Shown here one piece after another: positions 32,386 through 44,055 of a DNA stretch of 64,000 nucleotides (position 1 is the first letter of the stretch; each line of letters opens with the position of its first letter). The DNA is from Ligustrum vulgare (lineage: Eukaryota; Streptophyta; Magnoliopsida; Lamiales; Oleaceae). A program made the translations under genes and the position numbers. The notes beneath the pieces are model-generated. The model saw only the letters and a program-made list of their open reading frames with translations, had not been told where the DNA came from and did no database searches. Location of the stretch: assembly GCA_963555705.1 (NCBI GenBank), contig OY743190.1, forward strand, positions 16,561,491 to 16,625,490, in the 5' to 3' direction.

Positions 32386-34381
32386 AAATTTTTCCTTATC
32401 TAAATTATTTCAAATCACAGCAGCAGCCACCATCATCTCCAATCTGCAAACCACAGTCCAACCTCACAATACTGCACCAACCGTTCCATCCAGCATCATC
32501 ACCACCATCGGAATTTCCATCACTGCCAATCAGATTACTGCCAATCTGATTTCTGCCAATCAGATCACCACCGGAAATTCACTGCCAACCGTCTGCAATC
32601 ACAATCCAAACCTCACTGCAGAATCTCCATCATCCAATTTAACACTGCACCATAAGAAAATCGAATTTCATACACCATAGCCATCTCAATTTTTCAACCG
32701 AAGTCACCACCCAAAACCACTCTGTACAATTTCAGTTTAGCATCGCCACCTCAACCTGCACAAATCGTCACCACCACCACCACTTTCGCCCACTGCCCAG
32801 CCACGAACCGAATCACCTCCAAACCATCATCAGCCACCACCGTGGCCACAACCTCCCCTACCACAATACTCGACAACCAACCACCCAAGATCAATCCAAA
32901 CCAAACAAACCCAAAACCCAGAATAGACAGCCCAGTAACTTACCTCGATCGCCGCCACCTACTCGCCGGAAAATCGCGATTCAAGCCTCGGTTTTACACC
33001 CATCTCGCACCCAAACCCCACAAGAACCCAGCCTACCCCACCTTCGCCGTCGGCCGCACCCTGCGCCGGCGTTGCGCCGGCGAACCACCGGCTGGAAGGC
33101 GCCATTCCTCGGCCGCGCCCTCCGTCTCTCGCCGCCTCGTCTCCCTCTTCTCTGATGGTAGGTAAGTGATGAAGAGAGAGAAAGATTTGATATTATATAA
33201 ATTTTTAAGATTTACCTTTTAGTCCTCTAAGTATCGAACTTATTCATTTCAGTCCCCAAGTTTTTAAAACAATCAATTCAGTCCCTTTAAGTTTTAAATC
33301 TATTATTTCAGCCCTATATTTTAATATGCGTTTTGAGTTTCAACTCAACTTTCAAAAGTATTCATTTTAGTCCCTCAACTTTCAAACGTCGATTTCAGTC
33401 CCTAAATTGTAATTTATCATAAATTTCAAAAGACTAATTCGACTAAATCTTCTAATTGGCTAGACGAAACATACGGAGAATAAAGAATGGAAGTCGTTTC
33501 CCGCTCAACCACACTCGTCAAGTTTAAGGTAGACTCGCCCCTATTAATTGATTTAAATTATGATTGCATGTGAATGTCATGTGACCTGTGAAGGTCATTT
33601 TTATGAAAAGAAATGAGAATGTATTTCTTCGGAAATAATGGTTGAATGTTATGTGACTTATGAAAAGTCATTTTCATGAAAATGAGCCTATATTCCCTCG
33701 TCAGGAATAATGATGATATGAGTAAGATATGAGTATGCGGGCAAGATTGGGAAAATCCCCCTTGAGGGAGCCCAATCCGCTACAAGAAATGATGATGTTA
33801 TGCATAACATACGTGCCTCATGAGCACGAGACGAGACTACCAACACCTGATTTTCTAAAGAGCCTATGATTTTCAAAATAAGCCCCGTGCTTTAATGCAC
33901 AAGAAGAGCAACCCACACCCTATGATTTCTAAAGAGCCTGCATTTATGTGTTCAATTATATTGTAGATTAATTAATTGGCGATGAGTCTACTGAGTATTT
34001 CTATGAAATGCTCATGTCTATTTTCAACAACATTTGCAGATTTCGGAGGCGGTGGCAAGTGATGGATGATGGTGGCAATAATCGTTAAATGGTTGAAAGT
34101 TTGACTTTAATGATTTCCGTATTTTCCAAATCTTGAATAATGTCGAGAACTTCAGTTATTGAGAAATTATGACATTGTCAATTTCTGTACAATATTAATG
34201 GTTCGATTTACTATTTTAAATTGTTTCATAAATGTTTTCAATTTTATCGACCATTACGATTTATTTAATGTTGCCAAAATGAATTTCAATTATTTTTTCC
34301 GCTAAAATATTATTCGAAGAAAAAAAAATTAAATCAGAAAATGACGTGGTGAACCGGGTATACGGAACTCGGGGCGTCACA
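32386..34381 (+). mobile_element. 5' LTR of family A element, truncated and internally deleted
   Basis: Matches the 3' LTR from CCTTATCTAAATTATTTC onward, but jumps directly to ATCACAGCAGCAGCCACC, skipping about 290 bp that the 3' LTR has at 39062-39350. The first 230 bp of the LTR (TGTAGCGACC start) are missing. Ends GGAACTCGGGGCGTCACA at 34381. The 107-residue frame at 32842-33165 is part of the LTR and recurs unchanged at 39780-40103; it is not counted as a gene. Confidence 0.88.
32944..33400 (-). promoter_or_regulatory. Antisense promoter/leader/donor module in family A 5' LTR
   Basis: On the minus strand: GGGACTGAAATCG and GGGACTAAAATGAATAC words (33350-33400), TATA-like ATTTATATAATATC (33189-33204), CT-rich tract (33170-33185), GC-rich leader with CGCCGGCG (33040-33120), and donor CGAG|GTAAGTTAC with the exon ending at 32944. 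Confidence 0.5.
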
Positions 34382-34384
34382 GAA

Positions 34385-34397
34385 TGGTATCAGAGCC
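34385..34397 (+). other. Primer-binding site of family A element (tRNA-iMet)
   Basis: TGGTATCAGAGCC, 3 bp after the LTR end; the standard plant initiator-Met site, here intact. Confidence 0.93.
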
Positions 34398-37300
34398 AGT
34401 CTGCGTTTCTGTAGACTGGTAAGTTTTCAAAAAGAGAATTTTCAAGAAACATGTTCCGTTATTAAATTATTATTAATGAAGATTGCCACTGCCATCATTC
34501 GTTCCACCAACTTCAAGGTAAAGAAGTTTATGATGTTTAAAGTTATTTCAGTATTTCGTATACTTATTTTAATGATTTATGAGAAAGAGAAAGAAGATTT
34601 ATGATGTCGTTATGCTTGTCAAAACTTACTTGCTTAAATGCATGAGACTTGAACTTTTATGTTCATGAGAATTACTTGCTTAAATGCATGAGAAAGAAAG
34701 AAAGAAATGAGTTTTGAAGTATAGCGAGAAATTTTTCAGAAAAGAAAAGAAAGAGAACGAGTGTTGAGCATAATGGGAATAATATGATTTAAGAATGATT
34801 TTATAATAATTTTGTCCTCGAACTTAGAAATGATGAACCCTAGCTGGACTTTGCATAATTGATTTTAGACATGGCACCATTTACGAAGAGTCAACAGAAA
34901 TGATTAGACAATATTTATGAAATACCTATTGTTTAGACTGACACCTCATGTAAAGTTATATGACCACACTATCGAATATTGTGCCGCGCATTATGAGGCC
35001 ATGACTAGTGGTTTTAGAGCAACTGTTGCGAAGATTCATTAATCACTTGTTGTCAACATTTTCATTAAATCGCCGAGAAATAGCAAGCCAGTTTTATGAC
35101 GTTCTGATGAGATGTTGAGATTATGATTGATGTGATTTTATTGAGACTTTTATGAGAAGAATTATGAAATTTGAGGTTTAAAGATTTGATATTATGTTTG
35201 AGTAGGTGGATTATTCCTCTATTTTGAGAGAAATTTATAATGTTGTTTGGGTCTTGTAATTAAGAAATTTTGGAATTATGATTTGTGGCATATATGTTAT
35301 AAGTATGACAATGAGTTGGCATTTGAGCCAATTAATGTATTGAAGGAAGTGATATTGTGATATTGGAAATTATGATTTGAAATTGTTATGTTGAGGAATG
35401 ATGAATTAATTTTTGGGATATTTTGTGGTATTGAAGTTTGTTGGAATTTTTGTCTATATTTGAATCGTGGTGGACAGATGTGGAGTATACCTACGGGTTG
35501 GATAAGTCCAAATTACAAGGGAGACTCTGCCTAGAATTTTATCATTTTGAGTTAAGAGCTTAGTGTGGTGAGCAACCCACTAAGGGAATTAAGTTTAGAC
35601 TTGCAAGTTCATTTACACCGCAAGCAAGATTTAGTAAGTGATATAAAGGGATAATGAATCTTGAGACATTTTGGCTTATTCGAAATATAATCATTTTGGT
35701 AATGGGTATAGTTACATTGAAATGCTCTCCTTGTTTCACAATTTCAAGAAAAACAAGATGATGTATACAACTACTGGGATATCAAGGTATACATGAAGTG
35801 ATGTGATGAATTGATGCATACATTGGGAAATGTCAAGTTATATTTTGAAAGATAGTGAAGACAAGTATTATGACGTGATTGGGAAGAATCTTAATTATTC
35901 TTGGGAACGAATTGATTGTTAGTTGGAAATGATCACTTGTATTGAAGAATATTATAAACTATGAAGGTATGCGATAATACTGTTGAATTATTTTGGAAGT
36001 TGATTTGGTAGATGATGTGTTAAAGATTTGGTTATTTACAAGTAATATGATTATTTGGAAAGTCAATTGTCATGAATGAGAGATATTGGAAATATTTTAT
36101 AGTGAGATGCCTTAAAGGAATAACCATTTATTCGAAGTGAGATTTTGGGGACATATGATTGAATGTTTGAGATTATGTGAGACAATGATGATGGTCATAA
36201 GGTCGTTTGAATATTAAAGGTACAAGAGATAATTATAAGGAATAATGCTATTGCTCTTATGGTGAGAACTGAAGGTGACGATGTACTGAGATTATGAAGT
36301 AAGTTGACTTTTCATGAATCAGTTATGTTATATTTTGTTCAAAGTAGAATTCGAAGAAAGGTGAGTATCAGCCATGTAAATGAATCAGGGTTTCCTCGTA
36401 ATGTGAATGATTCACCGATGTACTTTTAGATTTCATTTATGATATTAGAAGATCACGAGATAAATTGTTGGATGAAATTGATGAAAGAAATTTTTATCAG
36501 GTCCTAGATTGGTACAAGTATTGCAGCGGTAATGCATTTGATCGGGGAAAAGTTTATGATGAGATCATACATTGAAATTTTGGAAATTGTTACCAATCGT
36601 ATCTTGGTTCGAAAATAAGAAATGAACTTTTATGTATTTGTCCTTGTGGATAGAATTTGTGGAAATGAGGATAAGACTTCACAGTGATGACTTATTATGG
36701 TGTAGTGTGCAGAAAGAGTGACATATGGCAGAATCCAAGATTTATTTAGTTTGAGAGATTGATATAAAATCTTAACGAGCAGATTGACGTATAAGGTTCA
36801 CGTGATAGATATGATGGTTATTATATTGTAGTCTTAGAGAGATTGGTATGTTTTAATTGAGGTCATATGATACGATGATAAGTGACATGTTACATGATTA
36901 CTCAAACAAAAAAAAAATGGTAACTAGACGGTTAATGGATTTTATGACTATCCCGTGAATGAATTATGTGAATATGTTGAGTAAATTGATCTTAATTTGA
37001 TGGTTATTGAATTTACGGTAAAATGTTACCTACGATTGGGAATTTTCATTTTGAGACATAAAATATGAGTTTATTTGAAGTTTTGGTGATGCAGTTTCGA
37101 TTAATTATTATCGGTTGTGCTTTTGATGTGAGTAAATTATTTTGCTACAATAATGGAAAATCTGAGATGATCAGTTGTGTGACTTTTACTTATAATGAGA
37201 TTGAATCTTTGGGTTAAGTAAACTTGATGAGGAATCTTATATGATTCACAGAAGTCTTGTTCAATGGTGATAGACTTAATCAGAGTATTGTTCAAATTGG

Positions 37301-37799
37301 GACAGGAATTGAAGTTTTGGGAGAACAAGGAAATTGTATCATGAACTTCAGATTGGGAAGATAGTGAGATTTCTTAAGTTTGAGAGTATCATATTTGATT
37401 CTTATGATGATACTTTAAGTTAGTACCTTAGTCCTCAGCTAGAATGAGTATGTGATATCAAGTACTTGATGCATGATTTAAAGTATGGACTAAAGGATTT
37501 AAGTTTGAATTTCTTCAACTTGAAAATGAAGTTTCAGTCGAGTTTAGAAATGATTACGTTTGCGAATCCATTCAGAAAGATTCCGCCAAGTTTGAGTTGT
37601 ACACAATATTTTGGAATTGATACTTCATTGCTATATTTTGGGTAATATAGCAATGAATCTTCTTGATTTTTAGTTTAAGCATTTGAATGATTGATATTTG
37701 TATCGAGGATTCGATATCAGTATAGATCCTTGAAAGGTTTGTAATAGAAGGCCAATGAATGAGTATTAAAGTTGGATAATGTCGGATGATTAATCGAGT
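34398..37799 (+). mobile_element. Internal region of family A element without recognisable coding sequence
   Basis: 3.4 kb with no frame over about 80 codons and no gag, protease or reverse transcriptase motif that I can see. The segment 36780-37700 resembles 10370-11230 of the family B element. Near 35470-35590, GGTTGGATAAGTCCAAATTAC and GGGAGACTCTGCC resemble the 3' part of the family B LTR. It reads as a decayed but shared backbone. Confidence 0.6.
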
Positions 37800-38780
37800 T
37801 CTACACAATAGCTATCAAGCGTCTTGTCGATAGCTTTGTATGAGGTACAGATATATATTAGAGAAGTTGTTCGATTTCATGGATTGCTAGTGTCCATTTT
37901 TCAGATAGAGATTCGAGAATTTTCCCTTGAAATTTGGAAGAGTTTACATGTGGCAATGGGTACTAAATTAAATTTTAGTACTGCCTACCATCCCCTGACA
38001 GACGGGCAGTCCGAACGCACTATTCAGACACTGGATGATATACTTAGAGCCTGTGTACTAGACTTGAGTGGTAGTTGGGAGAATCATCCATCATTGGTGG
38101 AAATTGCCTACAATAGTAATTTTCGAGCTACCATCGGTACGATACCCTATGAAGCTTTGTATGGACGGCGATGTCGATCGCCAATCGAATGGGATGAAGT
38201 TAATGAGAAGAAATTATTGGGTTCAGAATTAATTGAGAAAACAGTTGATGTTATCAAGAAGATCAGATTACAGATTAAAGTTGCCCAAGACAGACAGAAT
38301 AGTTATGCCGATCAAAGAATAAAAGACTAAATGTTTGAGATTAGAGAGAGAGTGTTCTTGAAAGTAGCTCCTATGAAGGGTACTTTTTGTTTCGGCAAGA
38401 AAAGAGAAATTAAGGCCTCGTTTCATCGGACCTTTTGAAATACTAGAGAAGTGGATAATGTGGCTTATTGTTGACTTTGCCACCAGAACTTGCAGCTGTT
38501 CACAATGTTTTTCATGTTTCTTATTTGAGAAAGTATGTTCATGATCATAGTCATGTGGTGAATTATCAGTCTATTTCATTTTAGAAAGATTTGACTTATA
38601 AAGTGGCACCTATGTGCATAGTAGGGAGAAAAGTTCATGTCTTAAGAAACAAAGAGATTCCGTTAGTCAAAGTCCAGTGGGTTAGACATGGTAGCGATGA
38701 TGCTACCTGAGAGAAAGAAAGAAGAAGAGATTCTGGTTAAATATCCAGATATCAAAGAACAAGTAAGTTTAAATTTCGAG
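37800..38780 (+). pseudogene. Chromovirus pol remnant: integrase core half, C-terminus and chromodomain
   Basis: The open stretch 37824-38330 begins inside the integrase core with YIREVVRFHG. The usual SDRDPRF segment that carries the second catalytic Asp is replaced by FQIEIREF. The following LNFSTAYHP, TDGQSERTIQ (catalytic Glu retained) and EALYGRRCRSPIEWDE are well kept. After a stop at 38329 further frames give VFLKVAPMKG, a GKK-rich segment, HNVFHVSYLRKY (near 38500) and a chromodomain-like IPLVKVQWVRH (38660-38700). At least three frame breaks. The first catalytic Asp region and all upstream pol are missing. The 3' polypurine tract follows at once. Translation initiation at 37824 would need a non-ATG codon and is not proposed. 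Confidence 0.88.
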
Positions 38781-38787
38781 GACGAAA

Positions 38788-38808
38788 TTATTTTAAGGGG
38801 GTAAGGTT
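38788..38808 (+). other. Polypurine tract of family A element
   Basis: AAATTATTTTAAGGGGGTAAGG ends just before the 3' LTR start TGTAGCGACC. Confidence 0.8.
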
Positions 38809-41318
38809 GTAGCGACCAAGAATTTTTACGCAATTAATAATTATTTTAATATTTAGAAAATCGTGTCTCTACTATTTCACCCATTATTTTGAAGTTAACG
38901 CCGCGACGTGTTCGTCTAGCCAAGTCGAGAAATGTTAAATTCATTCGATTTTAAATTAAATGTCCAAATTTCTAAAATTATGTTATTTTAATTATTTATT
39001 CAAAGTATTATTTTCAAAATCATTTTAAATTCAAATTTTTCCTTATCTAAATTATTTCAAGTTCAAATACAAAATTTAATTTTTATCCCAATATTTATTT
39101 ATTCTCAAATTTATTTTTTAGTCCAATATTTATCATAATGAAATTAATCCTACCAAAATTTTTCCACATTTCGCTTTCTCTTTATTATCCTTTCCACCCA
39201 CCATTATTATCATTCCAACACCCAAACAAATTCCAGCCGTTACAAATCCCATCAGATTCCCATCATTATTATGTCTCCACTATCCTCTTTAATTGCCAAA
39301 CATCAACTTCATCATCACAAATCCTCAAATTTTCTGCAACTGAGTTCCCAAATCACAGCAGCAGCCACCATCATCTCCAATCTGCAAACCACAGTCCAAC
39401 CTCACAATACTGCACCAACCGTTCCATCCAGCATCATCACCACCATCGGAATTTCCATCACTGCCAATCAGATTACTGCCAATCTGATTTCTGCCAATCA
39501 GATCACCACCGGAAATTCACTGCCAACCGTCTGCAATCACAATCCAAACCTCACTGCAGAATCTCCATCATCCAATTTAACACTGCACCATAAGAAAATC
39601 GAATTTCATACACCATAGCCATCTCAATTTTTCAACCGAAGTCACCACCCAAAACCACTCTGTACAATTTCAGTTTAGCATCGCCACCTCAACCTGCACA
39701 AATCGTCACCACCACCACCACTTTCGCCCACTGCCCAGCCACGAACCGAATCACCTCCAAACCATCATCAGCCACCACCGTGGCCACAACCTCCCCTACC
39801 ACAATACTCGACAACCAACCACCCAAGATCAATCCAAACCAAACAAACCCAAAACCCAGAATAGACAGCCCAGTAACTTACCTCGATCGCCGCCACCTAC
39901 TCGCCGGAAAATCGCGATTCAAGCCTCGGTTTTACACCCATCTCGCACCCAAACCCCACAAGAACCCAGCCTACCCCACCTTCGCCGTCGGCCGCACCCT
40001 GCGCCGGCGTTGCGCCGGCGAACCACCGGCTGGAAGGCGCCATTCCTCGGCCGCGCCCTCCGTCTCTCGCCGCCTCGTCTCCCTCTTCTCTGATGGTAGG
40101 TAAGTGATGAGGAGAGAGAAAGATTTGATATTATATAAATTTTTAAGATTTACCTTTTAGTCCTCTAAGTATCGAACTTATTCATTTCAGTCCCCAAGTT
40201 TTTAAAACAATCAATTCAGTCCCTTTAAGTTTTAAATCTATTATTTCAGCCCTATATTTTAATATGCGTTTTGAGTTTCAACTCAACTTTCAAAAGTATT
40301 CATTTTAGTCCCTCAACTTTCAAACGTCGATTTCAGTCCCTAAATTGTAATTTATCATAAATTTCAAAAGACTAATTCGACTAAATCTTCTAATTGGCTA
40401 GACGAAACGTACGGAGAATAAAGAATGGAAGTCGTTTCCCGCTCAACCACACTCGTCAAGTTTAAGGTAGACTCGCCCCTATTAATTGATTTAAATTATG
40501 ATTGCATGTGAATGTCATGTGACCTGTGAAGGTCATTTTTATGAAAAGAAATGAGAATGTATTTCTTCGGAAATAATGGTTGAATGTTATGTGACTTATG
40601 AAAAGTCATTTTCATGAAAATGAGCCTATATTCCCTCGTCAGGAATAATGATGATATGAGTAAGATATGAGTATGCGGGCAAGATTGGGAAAAGGCCCCT
40701 TGAGGGAGCCCAATCCGCTACAAGAAATGATGATGTTATGCATAACATACGTGCCTCATGAGCACGAGACGAGACTACCAACACCCGATTTTCTAAAGAG
40801 CCTATGATTTTCAAAATAAGCCCCGTGCTTTAATGCACAAGAAGAGCAACCCACACCCTATGATTTCTAAAGAGCCTGCATTTATGTGTTCAATTATATT
40901 GTAGATTAATTAATTGGCGATGAGTCTACTGAGTATTTCTATGAAATGCCCATGTCTATTTTCAACAACATTTGCAGAGTTCGGAGGCGGTGGCAAGTGA
41001 TGGATGATGGTGGCAATAATCGTTAAATGGTTGAAAGTTTGACTTTAATGATTTCCGTATTTTCCAAATCTTGAATAATGTCGAGAATTTCAGTTATTGA
41101 GAAATTATGACATTGTCAATTTCTGTACAATATTAATGGTTCGATTTACTATTTTAAATTGTTTCATAAATGTTTTCAATTTTATCGACCATTACGATTT
41201 ATTTAATGTTGCCAAAATGAATTTCAATTATTTTTTCCGCTAAAATATTATTCGAAGAAAAAAAATTAAATCAGAAAATGACGTGGTGAACCGGGTATAC
41301 GGAACTCGGGGCGTCACA
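38809..41318 (+). mobile_element. 3' LTR of family A element (full length, 2510 bp)
   Basis: TGTAGCGACCAAG to GGAACTCGGGGCGTCACA. It is the only complete LTR of this insertion and contains the 5' portion absent from its partner. Low-complexity frames at 39138-39618 and 39780-40103 are LTR sequence. Confidence 0.92.
39882..40340 (-). promoter_or_regulatory. Antisense promoter/leader/donor module in family A 3' LTR
   Basis: Same layout as at 32944-33400, nearly base for base: TATA-like ATTTATATAATATC (40128-40142), CT tract, GC-rich leader, donor CGAG|GTAAGTTAC with the exon ending at 39882. Transcripts from here would run back into the element's own internal region. Confidence 0.5.
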
Positions 41319-42427
41319 TGGATCTTTTTATATATATGTTAAAAAAATAATTAAAAGTAATAATAATTACGTAATTTTCAATGATATTATGAATGACATG
41401 TTTTGCCTCCAAAATTTCTATTAAAAAAGTGTTTACATTTATTGTTGTTAATTTTCAATTATATTATGAATGACATCATTTTTTTTTCCGGTCAAAATAT
41501 GACATTTATTTGTTTGACTTAAGATCATTAAATATCAATTATATCAGCACCATTGCATTGACACTCATTCCCCACTACACAAGAATCAGTGCATTGGTAC
41601 TAACAAATTGTTTAATCAATTTTATAATACATTGATTCATTAGTTGGATCATTTTTATATGGATTTCAAGAACAAATTATGTAACATTCAATAATGTAAA
41701 AAAAAAAATATATATAATTTCCTTTTGTGAAATATAATTTTTTTTATCGTTATTATATTTTGACATTATTAAAAATATCTACAAAAATATTATTTTTAAC
41801 GTTGAGCAACATTAATGCAAGAAATAAAAAATATTGCTATTTTCCATAAATAAACTTAATACACGTGCAATTCCTTTTCATGTATTGATTGACGTTCTGC
41901 ACGATCTAATTGAAAATTTTTTAATATCCTAAATTTTAAGGACTGATATAAAAAAGTCCAGTAAAAAAATTATGTCTATTCATTATTTGGGAAAAACATT
42001 TTTTTTTCCTATGATCGATATTTGAATTATGTTTGACATTCATTAATTCACATCTCATTTTTTAAAATTCGTTTTTAACTATATTTTATTAATGAGGTAT
42101 TCTATACATGATATAAAAAAAATCTATACTTTTTAACCATATATTGTCCTATAATATACATTTCTATACCACATTTCTTTTTAATTTTATTGTATGCAAC
42201 GACAATGAATCGTAATTATTTAAAAATTATAAACCACAATTATTATTTTTAAAGAAGTTCTTTTAATTTACATTGAATTTTGCTATTGAATACTTTTTTG
42301 TTTCTTCATATTCTTTCCCATAATATATGAATTTAATTGTTTTTGTTATATATTTCTCACATTTTCATTAATTATTGAATATATTTAGTTAGTTATTCAT
42401 TAATTAATAATTATAATTTTTTTTGTT
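41319..42427. other. AT-rich stretch without gene
   Basis: No credible frame. A short word, TTATGAATGACAT, is repeated near 41387 and 41466. It is probably the body of the Helitron-like element ending at 42455, whose 5' end I cannot place. Confidence 0.5.
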
Positions 42428-42455
42428 CCGTGCAACGCACGGGTGGGAATACTAG
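42428..42455 (+). mobile_element. Helitron-like 3' end
   Basis: The palindrome CCGTGCAACGCACGG is followed by GTGGGAATACTAG and a T. This is the best-preserved of the four such ends in the window. Confidence 0.6.
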
Positions 42456-42567
42456 TTATTTTAATATAATATTATTTTTTATACATTTTGTATAGTAGAA
42501 AAAATTATATATAAGCTTTAAAATTTTACAGATACTTATCAAAATCGATATTGTTAAATAACAACTT

Positions 42568-42594
42568 TCATGTATCGCAACGGAGAAATACTAG
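42568..42594 (+). mobile_element. Degenerate Helitron-like 3' end
   Basis: TCATGTATCGCAACGGAGAAATACTAG with weak pairing, 139 bp after the better end. It could be an eroded relative or a nested older copy. Confidence 0.3.
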
Positions 42595-42639
42595 TTAAAA
42601 TAAAAGGGGTTGACTGTGGGGGCTGAAGTAAAATGGTTT

Positions 42640-43177
42640 TTAAAATTTGGAGAATAAAATAACCACTTTCAAAATTTGGGGTTAAAAGGTAAATTTTTAA
42701 ATTAAAAATTATAGTTAAATAATTAAATATAAACAAAGTTATAACACGCTCTCTCAAAATTCAAAAAGTCGGGCGAGAGCAAGGAGAGACTCGACCGTTC
42801 GGGAGAGAGAGCGACTGGCGAATGGGCTCCTCCCTCTGCTCCGATTCAAACGCCGGTCGAGAGGTCGGCGATGGAGCCACCGTCGTGGGGCGACGCCGGT
42901 GCTTGGGTGAAGGTGGATTGGGCGAACTCGGGCAACACGGAGAGCAAGGAGAGAGTCGACCGTTCGGGAGAGAGAGCGACTGGCGAATGGGCTCCGCCCC
43001 TCTGCTCCGATTCAAACGCCGGTCGAGAGGTCGGCGATGGAGCCACCGTCGAGGGGCGACGCCGGTGCTTGGGTGAAGGTGGATTAGGCGATTTTGGTGC
43101 AAAAACCAAAATGTAACCGAGGCCGTGAGGTTGCGGTTCACCGGCAGTACTCCGGTCAAAATGAATCGGTGATTGAG
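42640..43177 (+). promoter_or_regulatory. Promoter-like region and GC-rich first exon with 5' splice site
   Basis: TTTGGGGTTAAAAGGTAAAT words near 42675 resemble the GGGACTAAAGGGTAAAT part of the module at 8330. A TATA-like AAATATAAACAAAG lies near 42725, then a CT/GA-rich start and a GC-rich leader. The donor is TGAG|GTAAGGG with the exon ending at 43177. A matching acceptor lies at 43857, just before the CCCH-protein start codon, so this looks like the 5' end of a gene copy with a non-coding first exon. Proline/arginine-rich frames here are GC-rich leader, not protein. Confidence 0.5.
42775..43104. repeat. 165-bp tandem duplication in GC-rich leader
   Basis: GAGAGCAAGGAGAGA begins at 42775 and again at 42940. 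The two copies differ at only a few bases across GAGGTCGGCGATGGAGCC and GGTGCTTGGGTGAAGG. Confidence 0.93.
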
Positions 43178-43857
43178 GTAAGGGTTTTGGTTTATTTTAT
43201 CTCTTGGTTTTGTGGCTTTTTTGTGTTGATGTTGGGGTCAAGCAGTCCATGTGGGGGCTTTCGGTGTCGGTGGTGATACTCAGTAATGGTGGTGAAAACA
43301 GTGTGTGCACAACCTATACGACTCTTTCCAACCACCCAACCATTTCCGACACCGCCTCTCTCCGATAAATGCAGACTACAAGATCTTGGGTGTGTTCGAT
43401 TTTGCTTGTGTTTCATTTATAGGTTGGGTTGAAAACAGTGTTTTGTTGGTAAAGATTTTCGAGTTTTGGGATTTGCACGTGTTTAAGGATTTTTTCCGGT
43501 TTTTCCTATAATGAAATCTGGGTTTTTTTAGATTGTTCTAAATGGGTTCTTGGTCTTTTAAATGGTAATAATGAATTCTCAAATTAGAATTGTCTTAATC
43601 TTAATTCTTCTGATTGTTTTTGAAGAAGTAATGTTTACTTTCTGCTTTAATTCTTTAACAGTTTGTATGAATTTGAAGATATGTGTAATTTTTTTAATTT
43701 TTTGCATGTTTTTGCCTTCAAGCAGCATATTGAATCTATGTTACTATGTTTCTTGTGATTGATATCTACATGGGATATGTAATTGAATTTGTTCTTCCAT
43801 GTTTGTTTTTGTTTTTTTTTTCTGAACTGTCTATTTTTTACTGTTTTGAGTTATTAG
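43178..43857 (+). other. Putative intron in 5' leader of the CCCH-like gene fragment
   Basis: GTAAGGGTTTTGG to a pyrimidine-rich tract and GTTATTAG. T-rich throughout, with no credible coding frame. Exact acceptor (43857 or 43860) is uncertain. Confidence 0.45.
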
Positions 43858-43864
43858 AAGTAAA

Positions 43865-44055
43865 ATGGATTCTTTTGGGGCTGCAAAGATTGTGCATGAC
43901 AGAATTTCAAAATTGGAACCTGAACATGTTTCTAGGATGATTATTGGGTACATATATATTTGCAAGACATTCCAGACCAGGAGATGACCAGATTAGCTTT
44001 AGGGCCTGTGACCTTAATCCACAACTTGATAAAAAAGATAAAATCCACAACTTGA
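43865..44055 (+). pseudogene. CCCH zinc-finger/RRM-type protein, N-terminal fragment
   Basis: An ATG in good context (AAAATGG) opens MDSFGAAKIVHDRISKLEPE. HVSRMIIGYIY follows and then, after a 1-base frameshift near 43955, LQDIPDQEMTRLALGPVTL and IHNLIKKIKS. This layout is characteristic of the N-terminus of a plant family of CCCH zinc-finger proteins that also carry an RRM: a short helical 'I..R...LEPE....I.GY..LQD' block followed by 'E..RLA.GP...I...I.K.K'. The zinc finger and RRM themselves are absent. It is preceded by a leader exon and intron, so it was copied from genomic DNA. Identification is from memory of the family pattern only. Confidence 0.55.

Larger units (their letters stand above)
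32386..41318 (+). mobile_element. Family A chromovirus (Tekay/Del-like), recent but non-autonomous
   Basis: Components in order: truncated 5' LTR (32386-34381), initiator-Met primer site (34385-34397), 4.4-kb internal region with only an integrase/chromodomain remnant (37800-38780), polypurine tract (38788-38808), full 3' LTR (38809-41318). I see only about ten differences over the roughly 2 kb of shared LTR, so insertion was recent, yet pol is heavily decayed and gag is not recognisable. The 5' LTR is broken on its left, so no target duplication can be tested. Confidence 0.88.

Noticed and set aside
32842..33165. 107-codon frame repeated exactly at 39780-40103
   Set aside because: Identity follows from the near-identical LTRs. 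It lies on the strand opposite the proposed leader and is not kept in the solo LTR at 13048-15446.
42761..43159. Pro/Arg-rich frames on both strands
   Set aside because: GC-rich leader with a recent 165-bp duplication. Long frames on both strands are a composition effect.
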